Of a stretch of DNA of 64,000 nucleotides, positions 43,619 to 52,924 are shown piece after piece. Both the position numbers and the translations under genes were made by a program. Source of the DNA: Sphingopyxis macrogoltabida. GTDB taxonomy: Bacteria > Pseudomonadota > Alphaproteobacteria > Sphingomonadales > Sphingomonadaceae. Position 1 is the stretch's first letter. Every line of letters begins with the position of its first letter. Below the pieces are notes generated by a model. The model saw only the letters and a program-made list of their open reading frames with translations. It was not told where the DNA came from and made no database searches. Location: assembly GCA_003241685.1 (NCBI GenBank), contig QFPJ01000009.1:1-64000 (forward strand). The letters are read 5' to 3'.

Positions 43619-46227
43619 CAGAAGTTCGCCGCCACGCCGAACCAGAAGGTCCGGCCATATTCGGCCGATTCCTGAAGATAGGCCTGCCCCGGCCCGACCA
43701 GTTCGCGGCGCCCCTGGTCGGTCAGATTCTGACCCTCCGCATAGAGGGTCAGGTTCGGCGTCACGCGGAAACTGACATTGGCGTCGAGCGTCCCGCGGCT
43801 TTTCCAATATTGGTCGGCGTTGGGAATGGTGTCGTTGATCGTTTCGAGGAAGCCGCCGATATAATTATAGGACAGCCGCCCTTCGAACGCGCCCTTCTGG
43901 TAATAGACCGACGCGTTCCAGACCGTGTCCGGCTGCAGGAACAGGCCGGTGACGCGCGGGCCGACGGCGGTCAGGAAAGTGAATTCGGTGTCGAGGAAGG
44001 TCGCATTGGCGCTGATCCCCAGCCCGTCGAACGGGTCGGGCAGGAACGTCAGCGCCTGTTGCAGATTCAGTTCGAGCCCCCGGATCGTCGCCGTTTCGGC
44101 ATTGCGCGGTTCGGAGACCAGCACATCCTCGACCCCGCGCCCGACATCGAGCCGCTCGACGCTCGACAGGGTGAAGATTTCATTCTTTATCCGCTTGTGG
44201 AACAAGGCGGCGGAGAGCAGGCCGTCCTTGGGATAAAATTCGAACGACAGGTCGAACCCCCGGCTTTCGCGCGGCTTCAGCCCCGGATTGCCGCGCGACA
44301 GCGTCGGCTGGCTCCCGTCGAAAGCCAGGGTTTCGGTCGCGGTGATCGACGAATAATCGGCCCGGCCGATCGTGTTGGTATAGGCGCCGCGAATGACGAA
44401 GCGATCGGCCACGTCCCAGCGGATATGCGCGCCGGGCAGCCAATTGTCATAGCTGCCGTCGGTGGTGATGCGGGTCAGCGCGCCGTTCAGCGTGCGGAAG
44501 GCATCGGACGATATTTCCGTCCGCTCATAGCGCAGGCCGCCCAGCAACGTCACATTGCCAAGCCGGGTGCTGCCCTGAAAATAGGCAGCATAGACATCCT
44601 CCTGCACTTCATAATCGCCCCCGGTCGACGCGACCGTTTCGGTAAAGCGCGACTGGTTCGCCGCATAGAAGGCCGGAAAGGCATCCGCGTCGATGCGGAT
44701 GGGAATGAAGAACTGGTCGCGGATCGGCTTGGTCGGGCCATCGGTCACGACTTCGCCGAGCGTATAGGTGAAGCCGGTGCCCGCGCGGTAATCGGTCCGT
44801 TCGGTGCTGTTCTCCCGATTGGTCAGGCGAATGACGCCGCCGGTCTTGACCTTGACGCCGCCTTCCTCGCGGTCGTCGCCATAGGTCAGGTTGAGCCGGA
44901 ACTGGCCGCTTTTCTCCAGCGACTTTTGCAGATCGTCGCGTTGCTGCTGAAGGAAGAAATTATCGGGGTCGATACCGGCGGCGGGGTTGTTCAGCGAGAA
45001 GACAGGATAGAAGTCGGAGGTGTCGTAGGCGAATGCATAATTGGCCCCGCTGGCATCGCGGGTGCGGAACTCGATGCTGTCGTTCGGCACGCGCAGCCGG
45101 CCGAGCGAAAAGACCGCATCGCCGTCGACCTTCCACTGTTCGCCCGCCTGCCAGTCGAAGGCGGTACGGCCCAGTGCGACAAGGCGCTTGGTGATCGGCT
45201 GGTTAAGCTGGATGATGATGCGACCGCGGCCGAACGCGCCGCTCGTCGGCGTCTGGCTGGCGACATTGCCCAGCGGTTCGATGCGATATTCGATGCGCTC
45301 CTCATCGTCTTCGGTGCGGGCCACGACGCCCGACACTTCCCAGCGGAACGTGTCCGACGGGCGCCATTCCAGCTTCACATTGCCGCCGGTCCGCTGCTTC
45401 GTATTATTATACCAGAAAAGCCGGTGCTGGGTCGGCACCTGAATGCCGTTGCCATTCGCGGCGCCCGAATTCACCGGCGCGCCGGCGGCGGTATATTCGC
45501 GGACCGACGGGCTCGCGACCTCGATCTGAGGAATGTCATAGTCGAGCTGTTCGTGGCTCGCCCCAACGACGATGCCCCATTCGTCATCGGCGCCAAAAGT
45601 CGTGCCGGCGGCAAAGGCCAGGCGATAGGACGGCTTGCTGTTCCGCACGTCGCCATTCTGTTCGTAGATGCCATAGGACGCGATGCCGTTGAAGAAGGGC
45701 CGCCGCGCGTCGAAGGCGCTGCGCGTCGCGATGTTGATGATGCCGCCGATCGCATTGGCGTCATTTTCCGGCGTCACCGTCTTGATGACCTCGATCCGTC
45801 CCGCCATCACCGACGGAATGATGTCCAACGGCACCGTGCGGCCGCCGGAGTCGACGCCCGACACCATCGCGCCGTCGACCGTCGTGCGATTATAGGTCGA
45901 TTGCAGCCCGCGCAGCACCGGGAAGCGCGGTTCGCCCTGATCCTCCTGCACCGACAGGCCGGGAATGCGGCGCAGCGCGGCGGCGGTGTTGTGGTCGGGC
46001 AGCTTGCCGATGTCGTCGGACGAGATCGCGTCCATCACGACGAATGCCTCCCGCTTCTCCTCGGTCGCTTCATATTGGGCGCGGCGCTGACCCGTCACCA
46101 GAATGACGTCGCCGTCCGCTTCCACCTCCGTTTCAGCCACAGGTGCGGCCTGCGCCAGCAAGGGCGAAGGCATGAGGACGGCCGAGCACAGGAGAGCGAC
46201 CCGCGAACGCAGGAGAGTATGTGTCAT
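43618..46227 (-). CDS. TonB-dependent receptor (large type)
   Basis: Outer-membrane active transporter of 869 residues. Signal peptide about 1-22 (ending LLAQA), TonB-box-like region near VILVTGQRR, plug domain about 45-170 (KLPDHNTAAALRRIPGL, VLRGL, GGIINIATR), then the beta-barrel ending in FWFGVAANF with C-terminal Phe. It resembles the sphingomonad subgroup often linked to carbohydrate or phytate uptake, but the ligand cannot be read from sequence. ATG 46227 follows GGGGAAT. The gene below, 42800-43618, overlaps it. Confidence 0.9.
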   Translation of the reverse strand: MTHTLLRSRVALLCSAVLMPSPLLAQAAPVAETEVEADGDVILVTGQRRAQYEATEEKREAFVVMDAISSDDIGKLPDHNTAAALRRIPGLSVQEDQGEPRFPVLRGLQSTYNRTTVDGAMVSGVDSGGRTVPLDIIPSVMAGRIEVIKTVTPENDANAIGGIINIATRSAFDARRPFFNGIASYGIYEQNGDVRNSKPSYRLAFAAGTTFGADDEWGIVVGASHEQLDYDIPQIEVASPSVREYTAAGAPVNSGAANGNGIQVPTQHRLFWYNNTKQRTGGNVKLEWRPSDTFRWEVSGVVARTEDDEERIEYRIEPLGNVASQTPTSGAFGRGRIIIQLNQPITKRLVALGRTAFDWQAGEQWKVDGDAVFSLGRLRVPNDSIEFRTRDASGANYAFAYDTSDFYPVFSLNNPAAGIDPDNFFLQQQRDDLQKSLEKSGQFRLNLTYGDDREEGGVKVKTGGVIRLTNRENSTERTDYRAGTGFTYTLGEVVTDGPTKPIRDQFFIPIRIDADAFPAFYAANQSRFTETVASTGGDYEVQEDVYAAYFQGSTRLGNVTLLGGLRYERTEISSDAFRTLNGALTRITTDGSYDNWLPGAHIRWDVADRFVIRGAYTNTIGRADYSSITATETLAFDGSQPTLSRGNPGLKPRESRGFDLSFEFYPKDGLLSAALFHKRIKNEIFTLSSVERLDVGRGVEDVLVSEPRNAETATIRGLELNLQQALTFLPDPFDGLGISANATFLDTEFTFLTAVGPRVTGLFLQPDTVWNASVYYQKGAFEGRLSYNYIGGFLETINDTIPNADQYWKSRGTLDANVSFRVTPNLTLYAEGQNLTDQGRRELVGPGQAYLQESAEYGRTFWFGVAANF

Positions 46228-46472
46228 TGTGGTGATTCCCCGACAGATGTTGTATTGTCGAGGCGGCGGATAGGAACAGCGTGCGGCAGTCCGATGACGC
46301 GCGCGTTTCAAAACGAAGAAAGACGATGACGCTTTTCTTACGCGGCCATTTTCGGCGGGTCGGCACGCCGTTCCGATCGGTGCACAACACCGTCGATCGG
46401 CAAGACACAAGGCCCCGCGCATGGCCGATCCGGACAAGCCGAAAACAATGCTGCAACGATGAAGGGAGGAAG

Positions 46473-46549
46473 TGGCGCACCCGGAACGATTCGAACGTCC
46501 GACCCCCAGATTCGTAGTCTGGTGCTCTATCCAGCTGAGCTACGGGTGC
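46473..46549 (-). tRNA. tRNA-Arg (anticodon ACG)
   Basis: A 77-nt cloverleaf with encoded CCA. The acceptor stem pairs GCACCCG with CGGGTGC, the D arm reads AGCTCAGCTGGATAGAGC, the anticodon loop reads CTACGAA and the T arm contains GTTCGAATC. The wobble A is normally changed to inosine, to read CGU, CGC and CGA codons. No integrase or att-like repeat is next to it. Confidence 0.96.
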
Positions 46550-46593
46550 GTGGAGCGGTGCCTTTACGGGCAGTCGCGGGGGGGCGCAACCCC

Positions 46594-47121
46594 CTATTTC
46601 GGATTTGTGACCGGGGCGCAGGACGACTGCCGCCGCACCGCGTCCAGCGCGCCGATTTCCGACGGATCTTTCAGCAACAGACGGATCAGCGCGATGCCCC
46701 TGTCATGGCGCGTGCGCACGACTTCGGCGCCAGCGGGCACCTTTTGCCCATCGCGCGCGACGATGATTCGATAGGGCCTGCCCCCTGCCTCGACATCGTT
46801 GCGGACGAAGATCACGTCGGTTGCCGCATCGAAGATGCTGAGCGAGCTGTAGCGGCCGGGAACCGGCGTCACGTCGATCGCCAGCGGCCCCGCCGACAGG
46901 TCGAAGGGACAGCTTGAATAGGCAAGGTCCGGGCTGGGCCGCACGACCGGCTGACGATCCGGCGTCGCAAGGTTGCCGTGCGACATGCGGTTGATGCCGC
47001 CCTGCCCCAAACGGTCCATCGCGACGGTCATCAGACCATGGGGTATCCAGATGATGGCGATCCACGCGGCAACGGCCGCGACCGCAATACCGAACAGGGC
47101 GGGGCCCAGCCAGCGCCGCAT
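46594..47121 (-). CDS. DUF1254-type exported protein
   Basis: A 175-residue protein with an N-terminal membrane helix (about 5-27, LFGIAVAAVAAWIAIIWI) and a DUF1254-like domain with MDRLGQGGINRMSHGN, SSCPFDLSAGPLAIDVTPVPGRYSSLSIFD and FVRNDVE. Function is unknown. One base lies between it and the stop of the DUF1214 gene upstream, so they are certainly cotranscribed. In many proteins both domains occur in one chain. Confidence 0.82.
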   Translation of the reverse strand: MRRWLGPALFGIAVAAVAAWIAIIWIPHGLMTVAMDRLGQGGINRMSHGNLATPDRQPVVRPSPDLAYSSCPFDLSAGPLAIDVTPVPGRYSSLSIFDAATDVIFVRNDVEAGGRPYRIIVARDGQKVPAGAEVVRTRHDRGIALIRLLLKDPSEIGALDAVRRQSSCAPVTNPK

Positions 47122-47122
47122 C

Positions 47123-47698
47123 TCAGCAGCCCTCCTTGACGATCCGCGGCAGCGCCGCCGACGATGGCGACGCCCGGAATGCCGCGCCGGGATTGTACAT
47201 GCGCAGGGTCAGGTGAAAGGGCTGCCCCTTCGTTCCCGGCAGCCATTGGCCGTCGGCCGGTTTGTCGGGAGAAATGATCACGCGCCAGATACCCCGATCG
47301 TCGAGCGGGGCATTGGCGCCGTTGACCGACCAGATGTCGGCCGGATTGGCCACCAGATAACCCTTGGCGTCATACAGGGTAACGCTCCACCACCGGGCGT
47401 CGAGTGCCCCGCCCGACAGGCTGTAGCGGCAATTGCCGTCGAGCGGCGCGCCGCCGGCGTCGGTCTTGGCCATCCAGTAGATGGTTTCCCTGGCGGGAAG
47501 CGCGAGAAGGCCCGACCGCGCCACCATGGCGCGGGTGAGTGGATCGGTCGCCCTGGTTCCATAGCCGAGCGAAGTCGTCCACGGGCCGTTGCGGATAGCA
47601 CCGTCGCCAAGTCCGCCGTTGGTGAGCGCCCATGCCGCGCCGAGCCCGGCCGCCAGACCACCGGCCACAGCGATCGCGTAGCGTTGCCAGCTTCTCAT
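47123..47698 (-). CDS. DUF1214-type exported protein
   Basis: A 191-residue protein with a signal anchor (about 5-25, YAIAVAGGLAAGLGAAWAL) and a DUF1214 domain: LDGNCRYSLSGGALDARWWSVTLYD, NGANAPLDDRGIWRVIISPDKP and PFHLTLRMYNP. Function is unknown. ATG 47698 was chosen because it begins the signal anchor. It pairs with the DUF1254 gene. An inverted repeat separates it from ppdK. Confidence 0.85.
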   Translation of the reverse strand: MRSWQRYAIAVAGGLAAGLGAAWALTNGGLGDGAIRNGPWTTSLGYGTRATDPLTRAMVARSGLLALPARETIYWMAKTDAGGAPLDGNCRYSLSGGALDARWWSVTLYDAKGYLVANPADIWSVNGANAPLDDRGIWRVIISPDKPADGQWLPGTKGQPFHLTLRMYNPGAAFRASPSSAALPRIVKEGC

Positions 47699-47722
47699 GG
47701 CGCCTTCCCCCCTCACCCAATT

Positions 47723-47800
47723 CGTCATCCCGGCGAAAACCGGGATCTCGACATGGCGCCGGGATAAGGCGGCGAGACCCCGGCCCTGGCCGGGGTGACG
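47723..47800. repeat. REP-like inverted repeat (family A copy 3)
   Basis: Arms GTCATCCCGGC..CCGGGATCTCG and their imperfect complement face each other across GACATGGCGCCGGGATAAGG. It lies between ppdK and the DUF1214 gene and probably folds in the ppdK mRNA. Confidence 0.6.
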
Positions 47801-47803
47801 TTG

Positions 47804-50464
47804 TTATTTCGCCTTGAGCGCCGCTTGCGCGGCGGCGAGCCTGGCGATCGGTACACGGTAAGGCGAGGCGCTGACATAGTCGAGGCCCGTCTTTTCGCAG
47901 AAATGGATGCTCGGCGCATCGCCGCCATGCTCGCCGCAGATGCCGAGCTTGATGCCGGCGCGCGTTCCCCGACCGCGTTCGGCGGCAAGCTCGATCAGCT
48001 GGCCGACGCCCTCGACGTCCAGGCTGACGAACGGGTCGGTGACGAAAATGCCCTTATCGACATATTGCGTCAGGAAGCGGCCCGCATCGTCGCGGCTGAT
48101 CCCGATCGTCGTCTGGGTCAGATCGTTGGTGCCGAAGGAGAAGAATTCCGCCGACTCCGCGATCTCCCCCGCCATCAGCGCGGCGCGCGGCAGTTCGATC
48201 ATCGTCCCGACCAGATATTCGATCTCGCGGCCCTTCTCCGCAAACACCGCCCGGGCAGCCGTATCGACGACCGCTTTCATCAGGTCGAATTCGCGGCGCG
48301 TCGCGACGAGCGGGATCATCACCTCCGGAATCGGCGCGGCGCCGGTCGCGGCGGCGACATCGCACGCCGCCTCGAAGATCGCGCGCGCCTGCATTTCGTA
48401 GATTTCAGGGTAGGTGACGCCCAGGCGGCAGCCACGGTGGCCCAGCATCGGATTGAATTCGTGCAGTTCGTTGGCGCGCGCCTTCAGCGTTTCGATACCG
48501 ACACCGGCCGCCGCCGCAACGTCCGCGAAATCCTCTTCGCGCGTCGGCAGGAATTCGTGCAGCGGCGGATCGAGCAGGCGGATGGTGACGGGCAAGCCCG
48601 CCATCACGCGGAAGATTTCGGCAAAATCGCCGCGCTGTTCGGGGAGCAGCTTGGCAAGGGCGGCGCGGCGGCCTTCCTCGCTGTCGGCCAGGATCATCTC
48701 GCGCACCGCCGTGATCCGGGCGGCGTCGAAGAACATATGTTCGGTGCGGCAGAGCCCGATCCCCTCGGCCCCGAAATCGCGCGCGACCTGCGCGTCGGCG
48801 GGGGTTTCGGCGTTGGTGCGGACCTTCATGCGGCGCACCTTGTCGGCCCAGCCCATCAGCGTGCCGAAATCGCCGACCAGTTCGGGCAGCAGGGTCGGAA
48901 CCTCGCCCGCCATCACCTCGCCCGTCGAACCGTCGAGCGTGATGATGTCGCCTTCGCCGAGTTCGCGTCCGCCGACGCGCAGGATGCGCGCATTGCCGTC
49001 GATCGACAGGCCGCCGGCGCCCGACACGCAGGGGCGGCCCATGCCGCGCGCGACCACCGCCGCGTGGCTGGTCATCCCGCCGCGTGCGGTCAGAATTCCC
49101 TTCGCCGCGTGCATCCCGTGAATATCCTCGGGCGACGTTTCGACGCGAACCAGGATCACCGCTTCGCCCATGCCCGCTGCCTTTTCAGCACTGTCGGCGT
49201 CGAACATGATCTTGCCCGACGCCGCCCCGGGGCTGGCGGGCAACCCCTTGGTCAGCACGTCGCGCGGCGCCTTCGGATCGAGCGTCGGGTGCAGGAGCTG
49301 GTCGAGCGCGCCGGGATCGACGCGGCCCACCGCTTCCTCTTCCGAAATCAGTCCCTCGGCCGCCATCTCGCAAGCGATGCGCAGCGCCGCCTTGGCGGTG
49401 CGCTTGCCGCTGCGCGTTTGCAGCATCCACAGCGTCCCGCGTTCGACGGTGAACTCGATGTCCTGCATGTCGCGGTAATGATTTTCCAGCGTGTCGAACA
49501 CGCGGCCAAGCTCGCCGAAGGTTTCCGGCATCGCCTCTTCCATCGACAGCGGCTTGGCGCCCGCGTTTTCGCGCGCGACCTTGGTCAGATATTGCGGCGT
49601 GCGGATGCCCGCGACGACGTCTTCGCCCTGGGCATTGATCAGCCATTCGCCGAACCAGGCGCGTTCGCCCGTCGCGGGGTCGCGCGTGAAGGCGACGCCC
49701 GTCGCCGACGTGTCGCCCATATTGCCGAACACCATCGCCTGGACGTTGACCGCGGTGCCCCATTCACCGGGGATCGAATTCAGCCGGCGATAGACTTTCG
49801 CACGGTCGCTTTCCCAGCTGGCGAAGACCGCGCCGATCGCGCCCCACAGCTGGTCCTTCGGCTCCTGCGGAAAAGGCGCGCCGGTCTCGCGCTCGACGAT
49901 CGTCTGATATTCCCGGACCAGCGCCTGCCAATCCTCCGCCGACATATCCGTGTCGAGGTAGAAGCCCTTGTCTTCCTTGGCGGTTTCCAGCGCCTCCTCG
50001 AACGCCGCATGGTCAAGGCCCATGACGACGTCGGCGTACATCTGGACGAAGCGGCGATAACTGTCCCACGCGAAACGCGGATCGCCCGACGTTTCCGCCA
50101 GGCCCAGCACGGTCGCATCGTTGAGGCCGAGGTTGAGGACGGTGTCCATCATCCCCGGCATCGACACGCGCGCGCCCGACCGGACCGACACGAGCAGCGG
50201 ATCGGCGGCGTCGCCGAACGCCTTGCCGGTGATCCCCTCGATATGCGCGACGCCCGCCACGACCTCGTCAACGAGTCCGGCGGGAAATTGTTCGCCATTG
50301 GCGTAATAAGCGGTGCAGACATCGGTGGTGATGGTAAAGCCCGGCGGGACCGGCAGGCCGATCGAGGCCATTTCGGCAAGGTTCGACCCCTTGCCCCCCA
50401 GCAATTCCTTCGAGCGTTCGGCCGTCGTGGCCGGTCCGCCGAACAAATGCACCATCTTCGTCAT
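47804..50464 (-). CDS. ppdK: pyruvate, phosphate dikinase
   Basis: Interconverts pyruvate, ATP and phosphate with PEP, AMP and pyrophosphate; links glycolysis and gluconeogenesis. It has 886 residues, the full length. The N-terminal ATP-grasp domain begins HLFGGPATTAE and GGKGSNLAEM; the central phosphohistidine domain has GGMTSHAAVVARGMGRPCVSG; the C-terminal PEP domain has GLCRTEHMFF and ICGEHGGD. ATG 50464 follows CAGGAGTTAGAC. It lies about 215 bases downstream of glyS, a gap holding a repeat. Confidence 0.97.
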   Translation of the reverse strand: MTKMVHLFGGPATTAERSKELLGGKGSNLAEMASIGLPVPPGFTITTDVCTAYYANGEQFPAGLVDEVVAGVAHIEGITGKAFGDAADPLLVSVRSGARVSMPGMMDTVLNLGLNDATVLGLAETSGDPRFAWDSYRRFVQMYADVVMGLDHAAFEEALETAKEDKGFYLDTDMSAEDWQALVREYQTIVERETGAPFPQEPKDQLWGAIGAVFASWESDRAKVYRRLNSIPGEWGTAVNVQAMVFGNMGDTSATGVAFTRDPATGERAWFGEWLINAQGEDVVAGIRTPQYLTKVARENAGAKPLSMEEAMPETFGELGRVFDTLENHYRDMQDIEFTVERGTLWMLQTRSGKRTAKAALRIACEMAAEGLISEEEAVGRVDPGALDQLLHPTLDPKAPRDVLTKGLPASPGAASGKIMFDADSAEKAAGMGEAVILVRVETSPEDIHGMHAAKGILTARGGMTSHAAVVARGMGRPCVSGAGGLSIDGNARILRVGGRELGEGDIITLDGSTGEVMAGEVPTLLPELVGDFGTLMGWADKVRRMKVRTNAETPADAQVARDFGAEGIGLCRTEHMFFDAARITAVREMILADSEEGRRAALAKLLPEQRGDFAEIFRVMAGLPVTIRLLDPPLHEFLPTREEDFADVAAAAGVGIETLKARANELHEFNPMLGHRGCRLGVTYPEIYEMQARAIFEAACDVAAATGAAPIPEVMIPLVATRREFDLMKAVVDTAARAVFAEKGREIEYLVGTMIELPRAALMAGEIAESAEFFSFGTNDLTQTTIGISRDDAGRFLTQYVDKGIFVTDPFVSLDVEGVGQLIELAAERGRGTRAGIKLGICGEHGGDAPSIHFCEKTGLDYVSASPYRVPIARLAAAQAALKAK

Positions 50465-50568
50465 GTCTAACTCCTGCTGCCCCCTGGGGAGGTAGGTTGC
50501 CGGCTGCATAGGTATGCGTTTCGAGTCGGTCGATTCACTTTTGCTTTGTCAGTTTCAAGGCGTCCCTA

Positions 50569-50667
50569 CCCGTTCGCATCGAGCCCTTCGACTCGTTCAG
50601 GATTCGAGATGCCCATCGGTCGTTCGCGCCTTCGCGGTGTCTCGACTTCGCTCGACACGAACGGGAT
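50569..50667. repeat. intergenic repeat family B copy 1
   Basis: Contains CCCGTTCGCATCGAG at one end and TCTCGACTTCGCTCGACACG-AACGGGAT at the other, which pair imperfectly. A similar element is at 56221-56307. It fills most of the gap 50465-50680 between glyS and ppdK, where no gene is seen. Confidence 0.55.
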
Positions 50668-50680
50668 TTCCTACTTTGTC

Positions 50681-52924
50681 TCAGCCCTCGATCTTCGAGA
50701 AGTCGGCAACGCCGTGAACCGCGTCGGTAAAGCGCGAAAGCAAGCCGAGCCGATAGACGCGCACCTCTTCGTCCGGATCGTTGACCATCACGCCTTCGAA
50801 AAAGGCGTCGATCGGCGCGCGCAGCGATGCTAGCGCGGCCATGGCGTCGGTGAAGCGTTCGTCGGCGACGGCGGCGGTGGCAGCGGGCTCAGCGACGTCG
50901 AGCGCGGCGAGCAGCGCGGCGTCGGCGTCGGTCGGCGGCGTTGCGGCGGCCGTGCCGCTCACCTCGCCCGCCTGTTTCAGGATATTCGCCGCACGCTTGT
51001 AGCCAGCGAGCAGGTTGGTGCCGTCCTCGGTCGCCATGAACGCCTGCAACGCCTTCACGCGGGCGAGCAGACGAACGAGATCGTCCTCGCTCCCGAGTGC
51101 GAACACCGCGTCGATGAGGTCGTGGCGGACGCCGGCCTCGCGTTGCTGGACCTTGAGGCGGTCAACAACAAAGTGTCTCACCCTTTTTGCTACGCTCTCA
51201 AAATTAGGCGAGAATTTAGAAATGCTGTTAAATTCCGTTAAGCCAGTGTCGTCAAATTCTACTTTTAACGGCCCAAAATCTTCAAGCGCGGTATCGGCGA
51301 ACTTAGCAATCCAGTCGTGTCCGGTCACCTTACCGGCCAAACCATCCATAAGAAATTTTTCAAGCTCAGGCTTTTGAGCGATCAATTGATCCATTCTTTG
51401 ATTAAAGCGCTCCTGCCCAGCTTGATGCAGCAATTCCCGTAACGAACAGCGCACCTCGCTTTCAAATATCAAGCCGATGAAACCTATGGTCTGCCTACGA
51501 AGCGCAAAAGGGTCTTTCGAACCCGTCGGCCCCTGATCGATCGCAAAGAAATTGAAAAAAGTATCCAGCTTATCCGCCAACGCCACCGCCACCGTCACCG
51601 GCGCTGTCGGGACGTCGTCGCCCTGCCCGACCGGCTTGTAATGGTCGCGGATCGCGTCGGCGACGGCGTCGGGCAGGCCTTCGGCGCGGGCGTAATAGCC
51701 GCCCATCAGGCCCTGCAATTCGGGGAATTCGCCAACCATTTCGGTCACGAGGTCGGCCTTCGCCAGTTCCGCCGCCTGTCGCGCCAGCGCAGGGTCGCAG
51801 TTCGGGACGATCCCTTCGCTCGCCAGCCATTCGGCTAGCTTCGCGACGCGCTCGACCTTGTCGGCGACGGTGCCGAGCTTTTCGTGGAAAGTGATGTTCG
51901 CCAGCTTCTCCGCATGCTGCGCCAGCGTCTTTTTCTGGTCCTGTTCCCAGAAGAAGCGCGCGTCGGACAGGCGCGCGGCGAGCACTTTCTGATTGCCCGC
52001 GACGATCGCCGCGCCGCCGTCGACCGCGTCGATATTGGCGGTGCAGACGAAGCCGTCCGCCAGCTTGCCGTCCGGGCCGTTCACGACAAAATATTTCTGG
52101 TTCACCCGCGCCGTAAGCTGGATGACCTCCGGCGGCACTTCGAGAAACGCTTCGTCGAAACGGCCGAGCAAGGGCACCGGCCATTCGGTAAGGCCGGCAT
52201 TCTCGATCACCAGCCCCTCATCCTCGACCAGTGTCAGCCGGGCATCGGCCGCGGCCTTCGCGGCGCCGTCGCGGATGATGCGCGCACGTTCCTCATGGTC
52301 GACGATGACATGGGCTTCGCGCAGCTTGTCGGCATAGTCGGCGGCCGACCCGATCCTGACCTCGCCGGGGCAGTGAAAGCGATGGCCGCGCGTCGCGAAA
52401 CCCGCGGAAATTCCGCTAACTTCACTCTGAATCAACGTTTCGCCGAAGATTGCGACGATGCCCGACAAGGGGCGCACCCAGCGCAGGCTCTCGCTGCTCG
52501 CGCTTTCCTTGCCCCAGCGCATCGACTTGGGCCACGCGAAAGAACGGACGATCGCGGGGATCGCCTCGGCCAGCACCTCGGCGGTCGCGCGGCCGGCACG
52601 CTGGATCACGGCGAAATACACGCCGTCGCGGTCCTGAAGCTGGTCCTGGGTCAGCCCGGTCTTGCGGAGGAAGCCTTCGAGCGCCTGCGGCGGCGCGCTG
52701 GTGCGCGGGCCTTTCAGTTCCTCGCTGACGGCTGCCGTTGCTTCAGGCAGATCGCGCGCGATCAGCGCCAGGCGGCGCGGCGTCGACCAGATGGTGAGCT
52801 CGCCCGCTTCGAGGCCCGCGGCGCCGAGCTGCGCGCGGAACAGCTTTTCGAGTTCGGCGCGCGCGGCGGCCTGCATCCGTGCGGGAATCTCTTCCGAGCG
52901 GAGTTCCAGCAGGAAGTCGGTCAC
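50681..52924 (-). CDS. glyS: glycyl-tRNA synthetase beta subunit, with AT-rich insert
   Basis: Beta chain of the alpha2-beta2 glycyl-tRNA synthetase, which binds tRNA-Gly. It has 747 residues, about 55-60 more than the roughly 690 of E. coli. N-terminal DFLLELRSEEIPARM; HD-like region TVADKVERVAKLAEWLA; TGSKDPFALRRQ (near 466); anticodon part FVVDRLKVQQREAGVRHDLIDAVFAL; C-terminal DALR-like end. Residues about 470-585 replace a shorter stretch and are encoded by AT-rich DNA with rare codons (Leu TTA, Ile ATA, Arg AGA/AGG), see 51165-51565. The frame is intact. The GTG at 52924 overlaps the glyQ stop (GTGA). Confidence 0.95.
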   Translation of the reverse strand: MTDFLLELRSEEIPARMQAAARAELEKLFRAQLGAAGLEAGELTIWSTPRRLALIARDLPEATAAVSEELKGPRTSAPPQALEGFLRKTGLTQDQLQDRDGVYFAVIQRAGRATAEVLAEAIPAIVRSFAWPKSMRWGKESASSESLRWVRPLSGIVAIFGETLIQSEVSGISAGFATRGHRFHCPGEVRIGSAADYADKLREAHVIVDHEERARIIRDGAAKAAADARLTLVEDEGLVIENAGLTEWPVPLLGRFDEAFLEVPPEVIQLTARVNQKYFVVNGPDGKLADGFVCTANIDAVDGGAAIVAGNQKVLAARLSDARFFWEQDQKKTLAQHAEKLANITFHEKLGTVADKVERVAKLAEWLASEGIVPNCDPALARQAAELAKADLVTEMVGEFPELQGLMGGYYARAEGLPDAVADAIRDHYKPVGQGDDVPTAPVTVAVALADKLDTFFNFFAIDQGPTGSKDPFALRRQTIGFIGLIFESEVRCSLRELLHQAGQERFNQRMDQLIAQKPELEKFLMDGLAGKVTGHDWIAKFADTALEDFGPLKVEFDDTGLTEFNSISKFSPNFESVAKRVRHFVVDRLKVQQREAGVRHDLIDAVFALGSEDDLVRLLARVKALQAFMATEDGTNLLAGYKRAANILKQAGEVSGTAAATPPTDADAALLAALDVAEPAATAAVADERFTDAMAALASLRAPIDAFFEGVMVNDPDEEVRVYRLGLLSRFTDAVHGVADFSKIEG
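51165..51565. other. AT-rich coding patch inside glyS
   Basis: In 51181-51240, 22 of 60 bases are G or C, and in 51361-51420, 28 of 60, against 43 of 60 in 51601-51660 just outside. The reading frame of glyS runs through without a stop. The encoded part holds the additional residues of this GlyS relative to E. coli. Confidence 0.8.

Noticed and set aside
43558..46329. Very long rightward open frame (over 900 codons) antisense to the TonB receptor
   Set aside because: It is a shadow frame caused by GC-rich third positions. Its composition (Arg/Asp/Gly-rich, low complexity) is unlike a protein, and the other strand encodes a clear receptor.
46473..46549. tRNA-Arg as an integration site of a genomic island
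   Set aside because: There is no integrase gene and no repeat of the tRNA 3' end nearby; flanking genes look native.
47795..50470. Rightward long frame antisense to ppdK
   Set aside because: No motifs and biased composition; the minus strand holds a complete ppdK.
51165..51565. glyS as a pseudogene or an inserted mobile element
   Set aside because: The frame is continuous through the AT-rich patch, conserved motifs occur on both sides, and no inverted repeats or target duplications were seen.
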